The notes under the pieces were generated by a model. It made no database searches and was not told where the DNA came from. It was given only the letters and a program-made list of their open reading frames with translations. This document shows, in pieces, positions 43,034 to 54,759 of a DNA stretch of 64,000 nt. Numbering within the stretch: the first letter of the stretch is position 1; each line of letters opens with the position of its first letter. The DNA is from Anodontia alba (Eukaryota > Mollusca > Bivalvia > Lucinida > Lucinidae): contig OZ024821.1 of the NCBI GenBank assembly GCA_964016985.1, positions 84,665,035-84,729,034 of the forward strand. The letters are read 5' to 3'. The translations under genes were made by a program, and so were the position numbers.

Positions 43034-43257
43034 TACCATAATAACACTGAATATTCGGACAGACAGGCCTGAACAAACAGTGTAGACCCAGACCAGATGT
43101 CACAGAATGCAGCATCTGATCTGGGTCTACACTGCTTGCTACACATCCGGCACTATTTTAGACACAGGAACAGTTAATAAAATAGACTTTTTTTCAAACT
43201 TTAGGACAAGTATGGTATGGAGTATATGTGTTCCAATATTTAGGGTAAATATTGTAC
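43034..43257. mobile_element. MITE family P1a, full length
   Basis: TACCATAATAACACTGAATA and the inverted TATTTAGGGTAAATATTGTA end it. Core CAGTGTAGACCCAGACCAGA / CATCTGATCTGGGTCTACAC. Confidence 0.72.
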
Positions 43258-43303
43258 TTCTTAGGCAGGAAGTATGAGCCAGGGCAGATTTCCTTCTAAA
43301 CCT

Positions 43304-43492
43304 ACATACTGCATTTACTCTAAATATTGAGACATCTTAACTCATTACCATACTTGTCCTAAAATTGGAATGTCCATTTGCTACATGTTGATGACTAAAA
43401 TTTATTGGATGAGTAGCAAACAGTATAGACCTTGATCTTATGATGCTTTCTGCACAGGCCTGTCTGTCCCAATACTTATGGTTATTACAGTA
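43304..43492. mobile_element. MITE family P1a, inverted orientation
   Basis: It starts at ACTGCATTTACTCTAAATAT and ends CCCAATACTTATGGTTATTA. The core arm has been shortened. Confidence 0.6.
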
Positions 43493-43620
43493 GGAATATC
43501 ATGGTACATGCCTAAGAGTTGATAAGTTTTTTACCTTAACCTCATTTTCTAGGACCTCAACCTCATTTTCTAGGTCAGCACCCTTTAGGAACATCATCTG
43601 CATTTGTATTTTTTAAAAAG

Positions 43621-43680
43621 TAAAAAAAAACAAAAAAAAAAAAAAATAATAAATAAATAAATAAAACAAAACAACATTTC
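43621..43680. repeat. A-rich / (TAAA)n tract
   Basis: It lies just before the polypyrimidine tract of exon 9. Confidence 0.85.
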
Positions 43681-43701
43681 TAGTTTTTTTTATGATTTCA
43701 G

Positions 43702-43822
43702 GTACTGTGAGTTCAGAGGCACCTGTGAGTGAATGTCCAGAGACCTATACTGTGGCTAATTTGGTTGTTGCTAAATGTGGGTACTCAATATTATCAACTT
43801 CAGGGACAACAGATCCATGCTC
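43702..43822 (+). CDS. Exon 9 of fragment: first half of six-Cys unit 3
   Basis: The acceptor is TATGATTTCAG and the donor is GTAAGT. The exon is 121 bp, phase 1 in and phase 2 out, with 39 codons. Cysteines are at codons 11, 25 and 39, keeping the 14-codon step and the terminal Cys. It is rich in Ser, Thr and Val. It has no ATG and no long ORF, so it would be missed without splice and phase analysis. Confidence 0.83.
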
Positions 43823-43869
43823 GTAAGTTGATTTAATTCTCACTGTTAGAAATCTACCATAATAACCCA

Positions 43870-44036
43870 ATCCCTTAAAGCACTAGGAAAAATTGGTATC
43901 AGACATCCTTCTAAAATTGATTTTGTTATCTTTCAGAGAAAATAAGACTTGACATTTCATGTGAGTCATCTTACTTGTCTAAAAAAGGGATTGAAATTTT
44001 ATTCAGATTCCTCTTATTAAGCATTTTAAACTTTTT
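43870..44036. mobile_element. MITE related to P4 / 16853 element, damaged
   Basis: CTTAAAGCACTAGGAAAAATTGG and GAAAATAAGACTTGACATTTC match the 16853 copy. The right half is degraded. Confidence 0.5.
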
Positions 44037-45166
44037 AGCTCACTGGGACTATGCCCTGGAGAGCTTATGTTGTCACCCAGTCGTTGGCATTGGCATCTGT
44101 CGGTGTCCATGTCGGCATCCGTGTCCGCGTCCGCGTTGGCACAATATTTAAGCTTTCAAAGATGTGCATAGTTTTTTAATTGTTTAAGGTACTGCTTTCA
44201 TATTTGGCCTACACCTACCCAGGGTAAGGCCTTTCAATAGCATACACCCTAATCCCCAAGTTAGACCCTTTATGTAGGTCATGGTCAGTTCTTACTTTGT
44301 TATTTACACCCATGTTTAAGTTTTGTGCTTAAGTTTTGAAAAGTGTACATAACTGCTGAAGTATTCAAGATAGAGCTTTAATATTTGGCCCACACTAGCC
44401 TTAGGGTTAGCCTTTTCGATAGCACACACCCCTTCCTCAGTTTGATCTTCTGCCTAGGTCAAGGTCAGGTCATAATTTGTCATTTGAACCCATGTTCGAG
44501 TTCTGCCTTTAAGTTTTGAAAAGTGTTTGTAATTGCTGAAGTATTCAAGATACCGCTTTAATATTTGGTCCACACCAACGTTAGGGTAAGACCTTTCAAT
44601 AGCACACACACTTTTCTCAGTTTGACCTTCCGCCTAGATCAAGGTCAGGTCATAATTTGTCATTTAAACCCATGTTTGAGTTCTGTGTTTAAGTTTAGAA
44701 AAGTGTTCGTAACTGCTGAAGTATTCAAGATGCAGCTTTAATATTTGGCCCACACCTACCTAAGGGTAAGACCTTTCAGTATTACACACCCCTTCCTCAG
44801 TTTGACCTTCTGCCTAGGTCAAGGTCAGGTCATACTTTGTCATTTACAGCTGTGTTAAAGTTTTGAAAAGTGTACATGACTGCTGAAGTATGTAAGATAT
44901 AGTGTTCATATTTCGTCCACACCAACCTAAGGGATTCAGCATGTAAGATATAGCTTTCATATTTTGTCCACACCAACCTAAGGGAAGATATTGCAATGGC
45001 ATATACCCCATCCCACAGTTTGACATTCTTCCAACATCAAAGGCAGGTCATACTCTGTCATTTACAGCTGTGTTTGAGTTCTGCATTTAGTCTTTACTAT
45101 TTAAAGATTGTTTTCTCCTCTGATCAGCCCTTTCCGGCGAGCTGTGTTGTCTTCTGACAACTCTTG
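44037..45166 (+). mobile_element. HINE-like element, family G, copy 1
   Basis: The left end is AGCTCACTGGGACTATGCCC, followed by a GGCATC/GTCCGCG-type repeat. About five units of 180-190 bp carry AACTGCTGAAGTATTCAAGA and AAGGTCAGGTCATAATTTG. The right end is CCGGCGAGCTGTGTTGTCTT: a hairpin GTTGTC/GACAAC, then TCTTG next to T. Confidence 0.75.
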
Positions 45167-45189
45167 TTTTTTTCTAACCTGGCAAAAAA

Positions 45190-45350
45190 CATTTTTTCTA
45201 TATGGTAAAGGTACTAAAATTTTGTACACCAAAGTTTCTGACAAAATGGCATATGCAAACAGTATAAGGAGCATAGCATAGTGAAGAAGCAGTCTGATCA
45301 AGGTCTACATAGTTTGCCATTCCACTTTGTATTTTAAGAAGCAACTGCAT
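45190..45350. mobile_element. Diverged hairpin MITE like 1495-1625
   Basis: CACCAAAGTTTCT and the GCAAACAGTATAAGGAGC...GATCAAGGTCTACATAGTTTGCC arms match the copy near the left end of the window. Confidence 0.5.
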
Positions 45351-45769
45351 AAAAAAAAAGCAGAATTTAGGCCACAAAAGTATGGAATATTAGGATATTT
45401 ACTGTATATAAAATATTACTCCTTAGACAAAATAGTTCTCATGCAGGAGATTCTCAGTGATTCCTAGGTTTATGGTGAATGAATACGCTTTAATGGGAGG
45501 CATTGTTTTGCCTCCATTCTGAAAAGTGAGAATTTGCTCCAGGTGTGCAGAAAGGCAAAACCAGAAGTCACAAAAAAGTCTCCCTTGTGAAAATGGTGGA
45601 AATCCACTCTTCTCTTATGTATCAAGTCCCCTTAAGGTTTATAAACTATAGGAAATGGGCGTGGGAGTGGGTGGGGTGGGGGTTGGGTGTATCTTTTACA
45701 GGGAGAAAATTCCTAAAAGAGTTTTACTGAACCCATGTGAGCTCAGGGACCAGCATCAAACCCTTTTTT
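45351..45769. other. Intron without recognised features
   Basis: It contains a G-rich stretch (GTGGGGTGGGGGTTGGGTG at about 45670). A 61-codon ORF and a 70-codon ORF here show no motif. Confidence 0.4.
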
Positions 45770-47640
45770 ATGCCCCGCCACATAAAAGGGTGAGGTATTA
45801 TGTTATACCGTCTGAAATTTTGAGTGTCTGTCCATTCATACATACACCAGGTACATTGGGAGGTTAGCGTTTGTATTGGTGTCTGGTTTATTCCATCATT
45901 GTGGGATTAAAAATTGTGTTGTTGGGTTAACAAATAGATAAGAATGGTATAAAGAAGATCAAAAAAAGATCAAAGGAATAACCTCATAACGTACCTCTTG
46001 TAAGAACCTCTGTCTGTCTGTCAGCGCTTCATAATTTCTTGTCCACTCCTTAACTCTGATACCTTTTGAGATATTTTCACGAAACTTCACATTAATGTAA
46101 AGCACTATAAGACAGTATGCAGAACACATGAACCGTAACTCTGGTTTGCCTACTAACAGAGTTATTACCCTTTGAACATTGATCATAGCCATTTCTACCA
46201 TCTACTCATGTCTGCTCCATAACTCTGATACTGTTCAAGATATTTTCACAAAACTTCACACCATAATATAACTTGCAGAACACATGAACCATAACTCTAG
46301 TTTTCCTACTTTTGGAGTTATTGCCCTTTGAACATTGAACATAGCCTTTTCCACCATGTACTCATGTCCACTCCGAAGTTGAAAACCGTTTGAGATATTT
46401 TCATGAAATCTCACATAAATGTAAAGCATCATAAAATGACATGCAGAAAACAACCATAATTCCTGTTAACCTATGCTTGGAGTTACCACCCATCATAAAT
46501 GAAGATCATAAATATTGAAAATGGTCATTTCTACCCTGTACTAGTCCGCTCTGTAAGTTGAAAACTGTTTCAGATATTTTGATGGAACTTCACACAAATT
46601 TAAAGCTTTATAAAGTTATTGCCCTTTGAACATTTAATATAGCCATTACCACCATGTACTTGTGTCCGCTCTGTAAGATAAAACCCTTTGAGATGTTTTC
46701 ATGAAATATCTCAAAAATGTATTGTACTATGAGACGACATGCAGAACACAAGAACTACAACTCTGGTTAACCCACTTATGGAGTTACCACTCTTTGAACA
46801 TAGTAAATATTGAAAATGGCCATTTCTACCATGTATTTGTGTCAGCTCTGTAATTTGGAAACCGTTGCAGATATTTTGATAAAACTTCACACAAATGTAA
46901 AGCATCATGAGACAAGGTGCAGAACATAAGAATCCTAACTCTGCTTAACATACTTTTGTAGTTATCATCCTTTGAACATTGAAAATAATGTGTCTACATT
47001 GAAAATAGTGTGTCTGCTCTGTAACTTGGAGTTATGGTCCTTTGAACATTGAAAATAATGTGTCCGCTCTGTAACTTGAAAACTGTTTGAGTTATTTTCT
47101 TGAAACTTTATGCAAATGTATATCACCATGATATGATGTGCAGAACACAAAAAAGATAATTCCGAATTTCTGGCTTTTCAAGTTACTGCCCTTTGGTCAT
47201 TGTAAAAAGTGATCCAAGTCATATACTTGGGCCCTTTGTATAACTTGAAAATGGTTTCAGAGATTTTCTTGAAGCCTTGCAAAAATTTAAAGCAACATAA
47301 GGTAGCATGTAGAACACAAGAATCATAAGTCTAGCTTAATTACTTTTTGAGTTATGGGTCTTTGAAAATTGAAAATAACAGTTTCTGTAATGTTAACTTT
47401 TCATGAAGTGTAAACACCATGAAGGGATATGCAGAAAATTAGAACTGTAAGTCTGGTTTACTTAGTTTTTGAATTATGGCTCTTTAAACATTGAAAATAG
47501 TCATCTCAGTCATATAGTCATGTCAACTTTATTTAGGGAAAGACTAATGCATCTTCTCTTGATTTCATTTTTGACAGAGTTATGGCACTTGTTTGATGTA
47601 AATGCAGTGGCAGGGCATAGTGCAGTGCTTGCAACACTTT
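45770..47640 (+). mobile_element. HINE-like element, family H
   Basis: The left end ATGCCCCGCCA and right subterminal TGGCAGGGCAT (47608-47618) are inverted partners. About nine units of 150-190 bp carry GAGATATTTTCATGAAACTT, ATGCAGAACACAAGAACC and CCCTTTGAACATTG. The exact 3' end is uncertain. Confidence 0.7.
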
Positions 47641-47730
47641 TATTAGAGTCTATAGGATTTATTCAATACATAAACTAGGACCATAAAGACTCTCATTAAG
47701 GGTTTGATACTGGTACCTATGTTTGAGTCT

Positions 47731-47930
47731 AGAAACCCCCAAAAGGGTAATTGACAAACAGTACAGTCCCAGCTCAGATGCCACAGATCTAATCATGGTC
47801 TACACTTTTTGCATTAGATACTGGAATTTCTGTAAAACATAGAAATAATAAAAACTAACAAAACACCCTGCTATTTGAAATAGACCAGTCCAAAGAGTTG
47901 TTATAGAAGAGTCCATTTGATGTAAATGGG
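47731..47930. mobile_element. TTAA MITE family P1b
   Basis: The right end GTAAATGGG is followed by TTAA (47931-47934). Core ACAGTCCCAGCTCAGATGCC. The right arm CCAGTCCAAAGAGTTGTTAT is shared with 42802. Confidence 0.6.
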
Positions 47931-48219
47931 TTAACTCATAATAAGGTGATATTTGATGTTAACATACAAGTTCTATAATTCTTATTTTGCTCAAGCATTT
48001 TCTTTCATAGTTCTTCGTTTGTATGTCTGTTGTTGTGAATGCACTGCTTTATTTTGTCATATCTTGTTCCTCATTAATTCTTGTTTTGATTCCTCAGGAA
48101 GGTTGTACTTTGTGATTATGGCCTTTCCTGGGTACTTTAATATTTTATTGCACAAATACAGGTATTTGTTGTATGTATATGTGTTGTTTTATTTGGTGGT
48201 GGGGTGTGGGGGCATTGTT

Positions 48220-50996
48220 ACCTAAGTCAAAAGCCTAGGATGAGCTATTGTGATCACTTCCCATTCATCATTCCGTCATCCATCCATCTGTCCATCCATC
48301 CACACCTTTGAACAACTTCTTCTCTGAAACCGCTGGGCCAATTTTCTTCAAACTTCACATGTAGCCTTCTGTCAAAGGGGGATTGAAAATTTGTACGGAT
48401 GTTCATGGTCCATTAAGTAAGATTGCCGCCATGCCCATCGTAAAAACACTTACAAATGTTCTTTTCCAGAGCTAAGAAAGCTTTGAGGCTGAATCTTTGT
48501 GTATAGCATTGGGGATGATGACCCTAGGTTGACATTTGACCTTTTTACTGCTAGGTCAAATTTGCATCCTTATGCATTTATATGGGGCAAATATTGAAAA
48601 GTCAGTTTCTCAAAATATATTAAAGACTAAGGCAGAAGCTAACAATTTATGATCAAAGTAGCAAACCCTTTTAGTTACAATCAAACTTTTGTCCCCTGAG
48701 GTTATTTTCCCTTGCCCCTGGGCTATATACATGTTTAAAATGTTGTAATATATAAACATCTTCTCTGAAACAGCTTGACCAATTTTCACCAGATTTCTCA
48801 TTGGGCCTTCTTGTGGAAGGGGCATTATCAGTTTGTTCAAATGGTTCTGCATCATTAAAAAAGATGGCTGCCATGTCCGTATATGGTAAAAAATACTTAA
48901 AAATCTTCTTCTCCAGAACAAAGCAGCTTCAAGGCTGAACCTTGGTATATAGCATCAGGGACAGAAGATCTACCAAGTTTGTTCAAATGATGACCCAAGG
49001 TTGACATTTGACTTTTTCACAGCAGGGTTATTGTTTCCTTATGCATTTAAATGGGGAAAATATTGAAAAGTCAGTTTTTCAAAATATATTGAAGACAAAA
49101 GGCTGAAACTTACACTGTATGATCAAAGTAGCAAACATTTTTAGTTACAATCAAAATTTTGTCCCACCAGGTTATCTGCCCTGGCCCCTGGGCTTTGTAC
49201 ATGTATACAATCTTGTAATCTTTAAACCTCTTCTTCCCTGAAACAGCTTGACCAATTTTCACCAGATTTCACTCTAGACCTTCAGTGGAAGGGGTATTAT
49301 CAATTTGTTAAAACTATTCTGCATCATTAAACAAGATGGCCTCCATGTCCATATATGGTAAAAAACAATAACCTTCTGCTCTAGAACCAAGAAAGCTTTA
49401 AGGCTGAATCTTGGTATATAGCATTAGAGACTCCAGGTCTACCAAGTTTGTTCAAATGATGACCCTAGGTATACATTTGACCTTTTTATGGCTAAGTCAA
49501 ATTTTCGTCCCGATGCATTTATATGGGGAAAATATTGAAAATTCAGTTTCTCAAAATGTATTAAAAGCTTATGGCTGAAACTTGATCAAGTAGCAAACCC
49601 TTTCAGTTACAGTCAAAATTTTGTCCCTTATGGTTACCTGTCATTGCCCCTGGGCTGTATACATGTATAAAATCTTGTAACATTTCTCTGAAACAGCTTG
49701 ACCAGTTTTCACCAGATTTCACATTGGGCCTTCTGTCAAAGAGATATTATCAATTTGTTCAAATGGTTCTGCATCATTAAACAAGATGGACACCATGCCC
49801 ATATATTGCAAAAACACTTAAAAATCTTCTTCTCCAGAATCAAGAAAGCTTCAAGGCTGCATCTTGGTATGTAGCATTGGGAACTCCAGGTCTACCAAAT
49901 TTGTTCAAATGATGATCCTGGGTTAAATTTTTACTTTTTTATGGCCGTCAGATTTGCATCCCCATATTGTATGGGGAAAATGTTGAAAAATCATTTTCTG
50001 AAAATGTACTAAAAACTAATGGCTGAAATTTGCAATGTGTGATTAAAGTAGTAAAACTTTTTAGTTACAATCAAAATTTTGTCCCCTGAGACTTATACGC
50101 CCTTGCCGCTGAGCTATATACATGTTTAAAATAATGTAATCTTTAAACATCTTCTCTGTAATCGTTAAACATCTTCTTCAATTTTCACTAGATTTCACAT
50201 GGAGCCTTCTGTCAAAGGGATATTGATGATTTGTTTAAATGGTTCCACACCACTGAACAAGATGGCCGTCATGCCCATATATGGTTAAAAAAAGAAAAAA
50301 AAAAGTAAAAAATCTTCTTCTCCAGAACAAAGAAAACTTTGAGACTGAATCTTGGTATATAGCATTGGGAACACAAGGTCTACCAAGTTTGTTCAGATGA
50401 TGATCCAAGGATGACCACTGACCTGTTTATGACAAGGTCAAATTTGCGTCCCCATACAAAATGTTGAAAAATCATTTATTGAACACAAATTAATGGCTGA
50501 AACTTACAAATTAAAGTAGTTAAGCTTGTTAGTTACAATCAAAATGTTATCCCCTGGAGGTATCTGCCCTTACCCCTTGGCTTTGTACATGTATAAAATC
50601 ATATAAATCTTTAAATGTCTTCTTCTCTGAAACTGCTTGGCAATTTTAACCAGCTTTTACATGAGGCCTTCTGTTGAAGTGATACTAACAATTTATTCAA
50701 ATGGTTTTGCACTATTGAACAAGATGTCTGACATGCCCATATATGGTAAAAACACTTAAAATCTTCTCCAGAACCAAGAAAGCTTTGAGGCTGAATCTTG
50801 GTATATAGCATCAAGGATGCAAGGTCTACCAAACTTGTTCAAATGATGATCCAAGGATGACCTTTGACAGTTTTTACAGCCCTGTCAAATTTCTGTCCTA
50901 GTTGCTGTGGCAATACTGGAAGAATGTTGCATGACATCTGCAGATATGCAATGGCTGTTTTACTCAGGTGAGTGAAGTGTGGCCCATGGGCCTCTT
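48220..50996 (+). mobile_element. HINE-like element, family E4 (about 480-bp units)
   Basis: The left part has GGATGAGCTATTGTGATCAC and (CATC)n. The right end CAGGTGAGTGAAGTG, with hairpin GGCCCATGGGCC then TCTTG next to T, resembles family E. About six units of 450-490 bp contain GAAACAGCTTGACCAATTTT, AACAAGATGGCTGCCATGCC and GGTTGACATTTGACCTTTTT. Confidence 0.75.
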
Positions 50997-50999
50997 GTT

Positions 51000-51735
51000 T
51001 ATGCCTCCCCCCTCCACCTCCAACTGCCATAGGCAGCAGTGGGGCATATAGCATTTCGCCATGATGTTACGTCAGCATTTGTATACATGCGTATGTCACA
51101 TTCATAACCAGAGTCTGTAAATAAGTTAACAGTCAAAGAAGATTGGAAGTTATCCTGGGTTTCTCGCCCAATGTTTGAAAGCTTCTTATGGCTTTTATGA
51201 TATGCATGTATAAGATCAGCTGCATGGTTCATGAAGAAAGTCACATCTACTTATAAAATGTTTTCTGTTTCCTATATAATTTAATATAGAATTCATTTTT
51301 TCATCAGAATTTGAACAAAATCATTGCTTGAGCTACAAAAATGATTATATAGCTAAATAGAACAGTAAATTATCTTTAAATTTTGGTGGAAATGGGTTTG
51401 GGTCATTGAACCTGAGATTCTGATAATTTCTTGGACATTTGTTAATGGAAGATCTCTGATATCCTTTACATTGACATTTACGTCTAGGTTTCTTTTGGAG
51501 GTCATAACTTGTGTACCTATAATGCTAGAAAGTTAAAATTTGGTGTGCTACTTACCCAAACCTAAACCTTTAGCTCAGAGTTACTCTTGGGACATGGATG
51601 GGGCTAGGGGTTGAAATGTATATCAAATCAGATGGACTATTTGGAAAATAGTTGTTGATATTTATGCATCAAGATGTTGTTGCCATATGGGCAAAGACCC
51701 AAGGGCAGGGGCATTTGTGTACTTCAGACGTCTAG
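51000..51735 (+). mobile_element. Short HINE-like element, family F
   Basis: The left end TATGCCTCCCCCC and right subterminal GGCAGGGGCAT, with terminal GACGTCTAG next to T, have the form of the other families. Only non-repetitive sequence lies between. It abuts the preceding element. Confidence 0.5.
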
Positions 51736-51927
51736 TTTTTCATAAAAACTTATCTGTGATCTAAGCATTATTTAATATTTTTATGTTAAATTAATTAAAC
51801 AAACCAACAATGTTTGAAACAACTGATTCCTTGTTTGCTTGGCTGGCTCTTGGTTTGCTTGGCTAATTCCTGGTTTGCTTGGCATTGTCTGTTTTATTTA
51901 ATTCAGAATATGTTCAGATTTTTAAGT

Positions 51928-52138
51928 ACCATATTTATCCTAAATATTGGACTCCTTATCATACTTATCCTAAAATTTTAACTGGTCCATTTTACTACCT
52001 CTTCATGTGTAGAAAACCTGCTGGAGGAGTGCCAAACAGTACAGACTCTGATCATATGCGGTATTCTGCAGGATCTGATCTGTGTCTACATTGTTTACTC
52101 AAGCCTGACTATCCCAGTGCTTAGAATTATCATGGTAC
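51928..52138. mobile_element. MITE family P1a, inverted orientation
   Basis: Ends ACCATATTTATCCTAAATAT / TTAGAATTATCATGGTAC are inverted. Core ACAGTACAGACTCTGATCAT / GATCTGATCTGTGTCTACAT. Confidence 0.65.
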
Positions 52139-52154
52139 ATACAGAGAACTTGTA

Positions 52155-52378
52155 AACCCATTTAAGCCTAGCATCTCATAAAAGGAACATTGATAAACAG
52201 AGTAGACCCAGATCAGATGCAGCAGAATGTGGCATCCAATCAGGGTCTACTCTGTTTGCATTAAGTTAAGACATTTCTACAAGCAATGATAATAATAAAA
52301 ACTAATCAGACACCCCTTATATAGGAAATGGACCTGTCCAAAGAGTTAAGATAGAAGAGTCCGTTAGGCATAAATGGG
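52155..52378. mobile_element. MITE family P1b
   Basis: Ends AACCCATTTAAGCCTAGC / GTTAGGCATAAATGGGT. Core AGACCCAGATCAGATGCAGC / GGCATCCAATCAGGGTCTAC. Confidence 0.7.
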
Positions 52379-52431
52379 TCAAGGAAGAGTATTTGTTGTA
52401 AATTCTAGGATAATTTTCTCTAGTTCTTGAT

Positions 52432-52535
52432 GAAAACATATGTTGTTTGTGGGTACTCATTAGAAACACCTCACTGAGAACCTCTTAAGGAGTACCACAA
52501 CGTATGTTTTTATGAAGAAATAAGAAAAATTATCC
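52432..52535. mobile_element. MITE family P3 fragment
   Basis: TTGTGGGTACTCATTAGAAAC...CTTAAGGAGTACCACAACGTATG is a degraded P3 hairpin. Confidence 0.5.
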
Positions 52536-52569
52536 CATAATTATCATCAAATACTCCTTGTTAACAAAT

Positions 52570-52796
52570 TCTTCATACCATAATAACCCTAGGACAGATA
52601 GGCCTTTGCAAACAGTGTAGACCCAGATCAGATGTCACAGAATTTGGCATCTGATCAGGGTCTACACTGTTTGCCATACATACAGCAATATTTTAGACAC
52701 ATCAAGAGGTATTTGAATTGATTATTTCAAATTTGAAGACAAGTATAGTAAGTAGATAGGGTGTCCCAATACTTAGGGTAAATAGGATACATAATG
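52570..52796. mobile_element. MITE family P1a, full length, beside exon 10
   Basis: Ends are ACCATAATAACCCTAGGACA / CCAATACTTAGGGTAAATAG. The core CAGTGTAGACCCAGATCAGA / CATCTGATCAGGGTCTACAC is nearly perfect. It ends about 30 bp before the exon 10 acceptor. Confidence 0.75.
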
Positions 52797-52826
52797 CTGT
52801 TGTTTTTTTTTTTTGTTCTTTTTCAG

Positions 52827-52975
52827 ATTAATAGATACTTTTGCTGCCTGTGCTGAGGACTTGCCCCTGCCCAACCTATACCTGTGTGAAGATGACTACA
52901 TATGGACATCATTAAAAAACAATTCTTGGTACCTGAGCCAGGAGCTGAACGGATTTGATCCAGCAAAATGTATAA
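52827..52975 (+). CDS. Exon 10 of fragment: second half of six-Cys unit 3
   Basis: The acceptor is GTTCTTTTTCAG and the donor is GTAAGT. The exon is 149 bp, phase 2 in and phase 1 out, with 49 codons. Cysteines are at codons 8, 20 and 48. It contains an N-N-S sequon and several Trp/Tyr residues. It is the last exon I can place with confidence: the remaining 11 kb has no phase-1 exon with a good acceptor and donor. A tandem-array element starts about 11 bp downstream of the donor. Confidence 0.86.
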
Positions 52976-52986
52976 GTAAGTCCTTT

Positions 52987-54754
52987 TAGGTCACCTGAGC
53001 TGAAGGTTCAAAATGAGCTTTTGTAATTATTTGCCATTTGTCAGTCTTCCATTCATCCACCCACACATTTAAACATTTGTCCTCTGAAACCACTGGGCCA
53101 TCGGCGTCGGCTTAGCCACTTGTCTGCACTCTATCTCCTTATTGAATGGACAGATTTTTGCCAAACTTACACAAATATATCATTGGGAGAGGGAAAAATG
53201 CTGATTAGATTTTGGTGACCTTGACCCCATTTTCAAGGTCGCAGGAGGGCTTAGATTGTTGGAAAACGGGGCATAGCCCCTTGTCCGCACTCTATCTCCT
53301 TATTGAATCAATAGATTTTAGCCAAACTTACACAAATATATCATTAGGAGAGGGAAAAATGCTGATTTGATTTTTGTGACCTTGACCCCATTTTCAAGAT
53401 CACAGGAGGGCATCTCTTGAAGGAATGAATAGATTTTAACCAAACTTGCACATCTATATTGCTGGGACATGTAAAAGAACTGATTAGATTTTTGTGACCT
53501 TGACCCCATTTTCAAGGTCACAGGAGGACTTAGATTGTTGGAAAATGGCTTGTCCACATCCTATCTCTTGAAGAATGAATATATTTTAACCAAACTTGCA
53601 CATCTATATTGCTGGGACAAGTAAAAGAACTGATTATATTTTGGTGACCTTGACCCCATTTTCAAGGTCACAGGAGGGCTAAGATTGTTGGAAAAAGGCT
53701 TGTCTGCACCCTATCTCTTGTAGGAATGAATAGATTTTGACCAAACTTACACATCTTCATGTAAAAGAACTGATTAGATTTTGGTGACCTTGACCCCATT
53801 TTCAAGGTCACAATAGGCTTAAATTGTTTGAAAATTGCTTCTCTACACCCTATCTCCTAAATGAATAGATGGATTTTGACCAAGCTTGTACATCTTAATT
53901 GTTGAGATATGGAAAAGAACTGATTAGATTTTGATGACCTTGACCCCATTTTCAAGGTCACACTAATGCTTAGATTGAGGGAAAATGGCTTGTCTGCACC
54001 TTGTCTCCTGAAGGAATAGGTGGATTTCGACCAGACTTGCACTGCTATATTTTTGGGACATGCATCGGAACTGATTATATTTTGATGACCTTCACCCTAT
54101 TTTCAAGGTCAGACTATGGCTTAGATTGTTGGTAAATAACTTGTCTGCACCCTATCTCCTAAAGGAATGGATTGATTTTGACCTTACTTGTACATCTATA
54201 TTGTTGTGATATCAAAAAGAACTGATTAGATTTTGGTGACCTTGACCCCATTTTCAAGGTCACACTAGGGCTTAGATTGTTGGAAAATGGCTTGTCTGTA
54301 CCGTATCTCTTGAAGGAATGGATGGATTTTAACTAAACTTGCACAGCCAAATTGTTGTGGCATGGAAAATAATTAATTTTATTTTGGTAACCATGACCCC
54401 ATTTTCAAGGTCGCAGGAGGGCTCAGATTGTTGGATAATGACTTGTCTGCACGCTATCTGCTGAATGAATGGATGGATTTTTACCAAACTTGCACAGCTA
54501 TATTGTTGAGACAGAGACAAGAACTGATTAGATTTTTTGTGACCTTGATCTCATTTTCAAGGTTACACAACGGCTATCATTTTAGAAAATGGCTTGTCAG
54601 CACCCTATCTCATTGAGGAATAGATGAATTTTGACCAAACTTACATATAGGCATATTGTGACCTTGAATTTATTATAGATACAATCTATTTTAACAATAT
54701 GTCTGTTCAAACTGGTGGGGGGACATAGGTTTTCCTCCAAAAACACTGTTCTAG
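52987..54754 (+). mobile_element. HINE-like element with about ten 150-165-bp units
   Basis: The left end AGGTCACCTGAGCTGAAGG is a family E type end 11 bp after the exon 10 donor. Units carry TGGTGACCTTGACCCCATTT, TCAAGGTCACAGGAGG and GACCAAACTTGCACATCTAT. The right end AAAAACACTGTTCTAG is next to T. It may be a composite, since GGCGTCGGCTTAGCC at 53103 looks like a second left end. Confidence 0.65.
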
Positions 54755-54759
54755 TTTTG

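Larger units (their letters stand above)
1307..52975 (+). other. Host gene fragment: DOMON domain plus six-cysteine repeats, ten internal exons
   Basis: This entry spans one protein-coding gene read from ten plus-strand exons. Exon end phases run 1, 0, 2, 1, 2, 1, 2, 1, 2, 1, and each next exon starts in the complementary phase, so about 510 codons read through without a stop. Introns range from about 1.1 to 15 kb and are filled with mobile DNA. Modules in order are: half a six-Cys unit (exon 1), a DOMON domain (exons 2-4), then three full six-Cys units (exons 5+6, 7+8, 9+10). Sequons N-x-S/T occur in exons 1, 2, 4 (twice), 8 and 10, which suggests a secreted or lumenal protein. DOMON domains in known families bind haem or sugars and often sit in redox or extracellular proteins. 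I do not recognise the full-length gene. Exon 1 starts in phase 2 and exon 10 ends in phase 1, so the gene continues on both sides. Confidence 0.85.
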
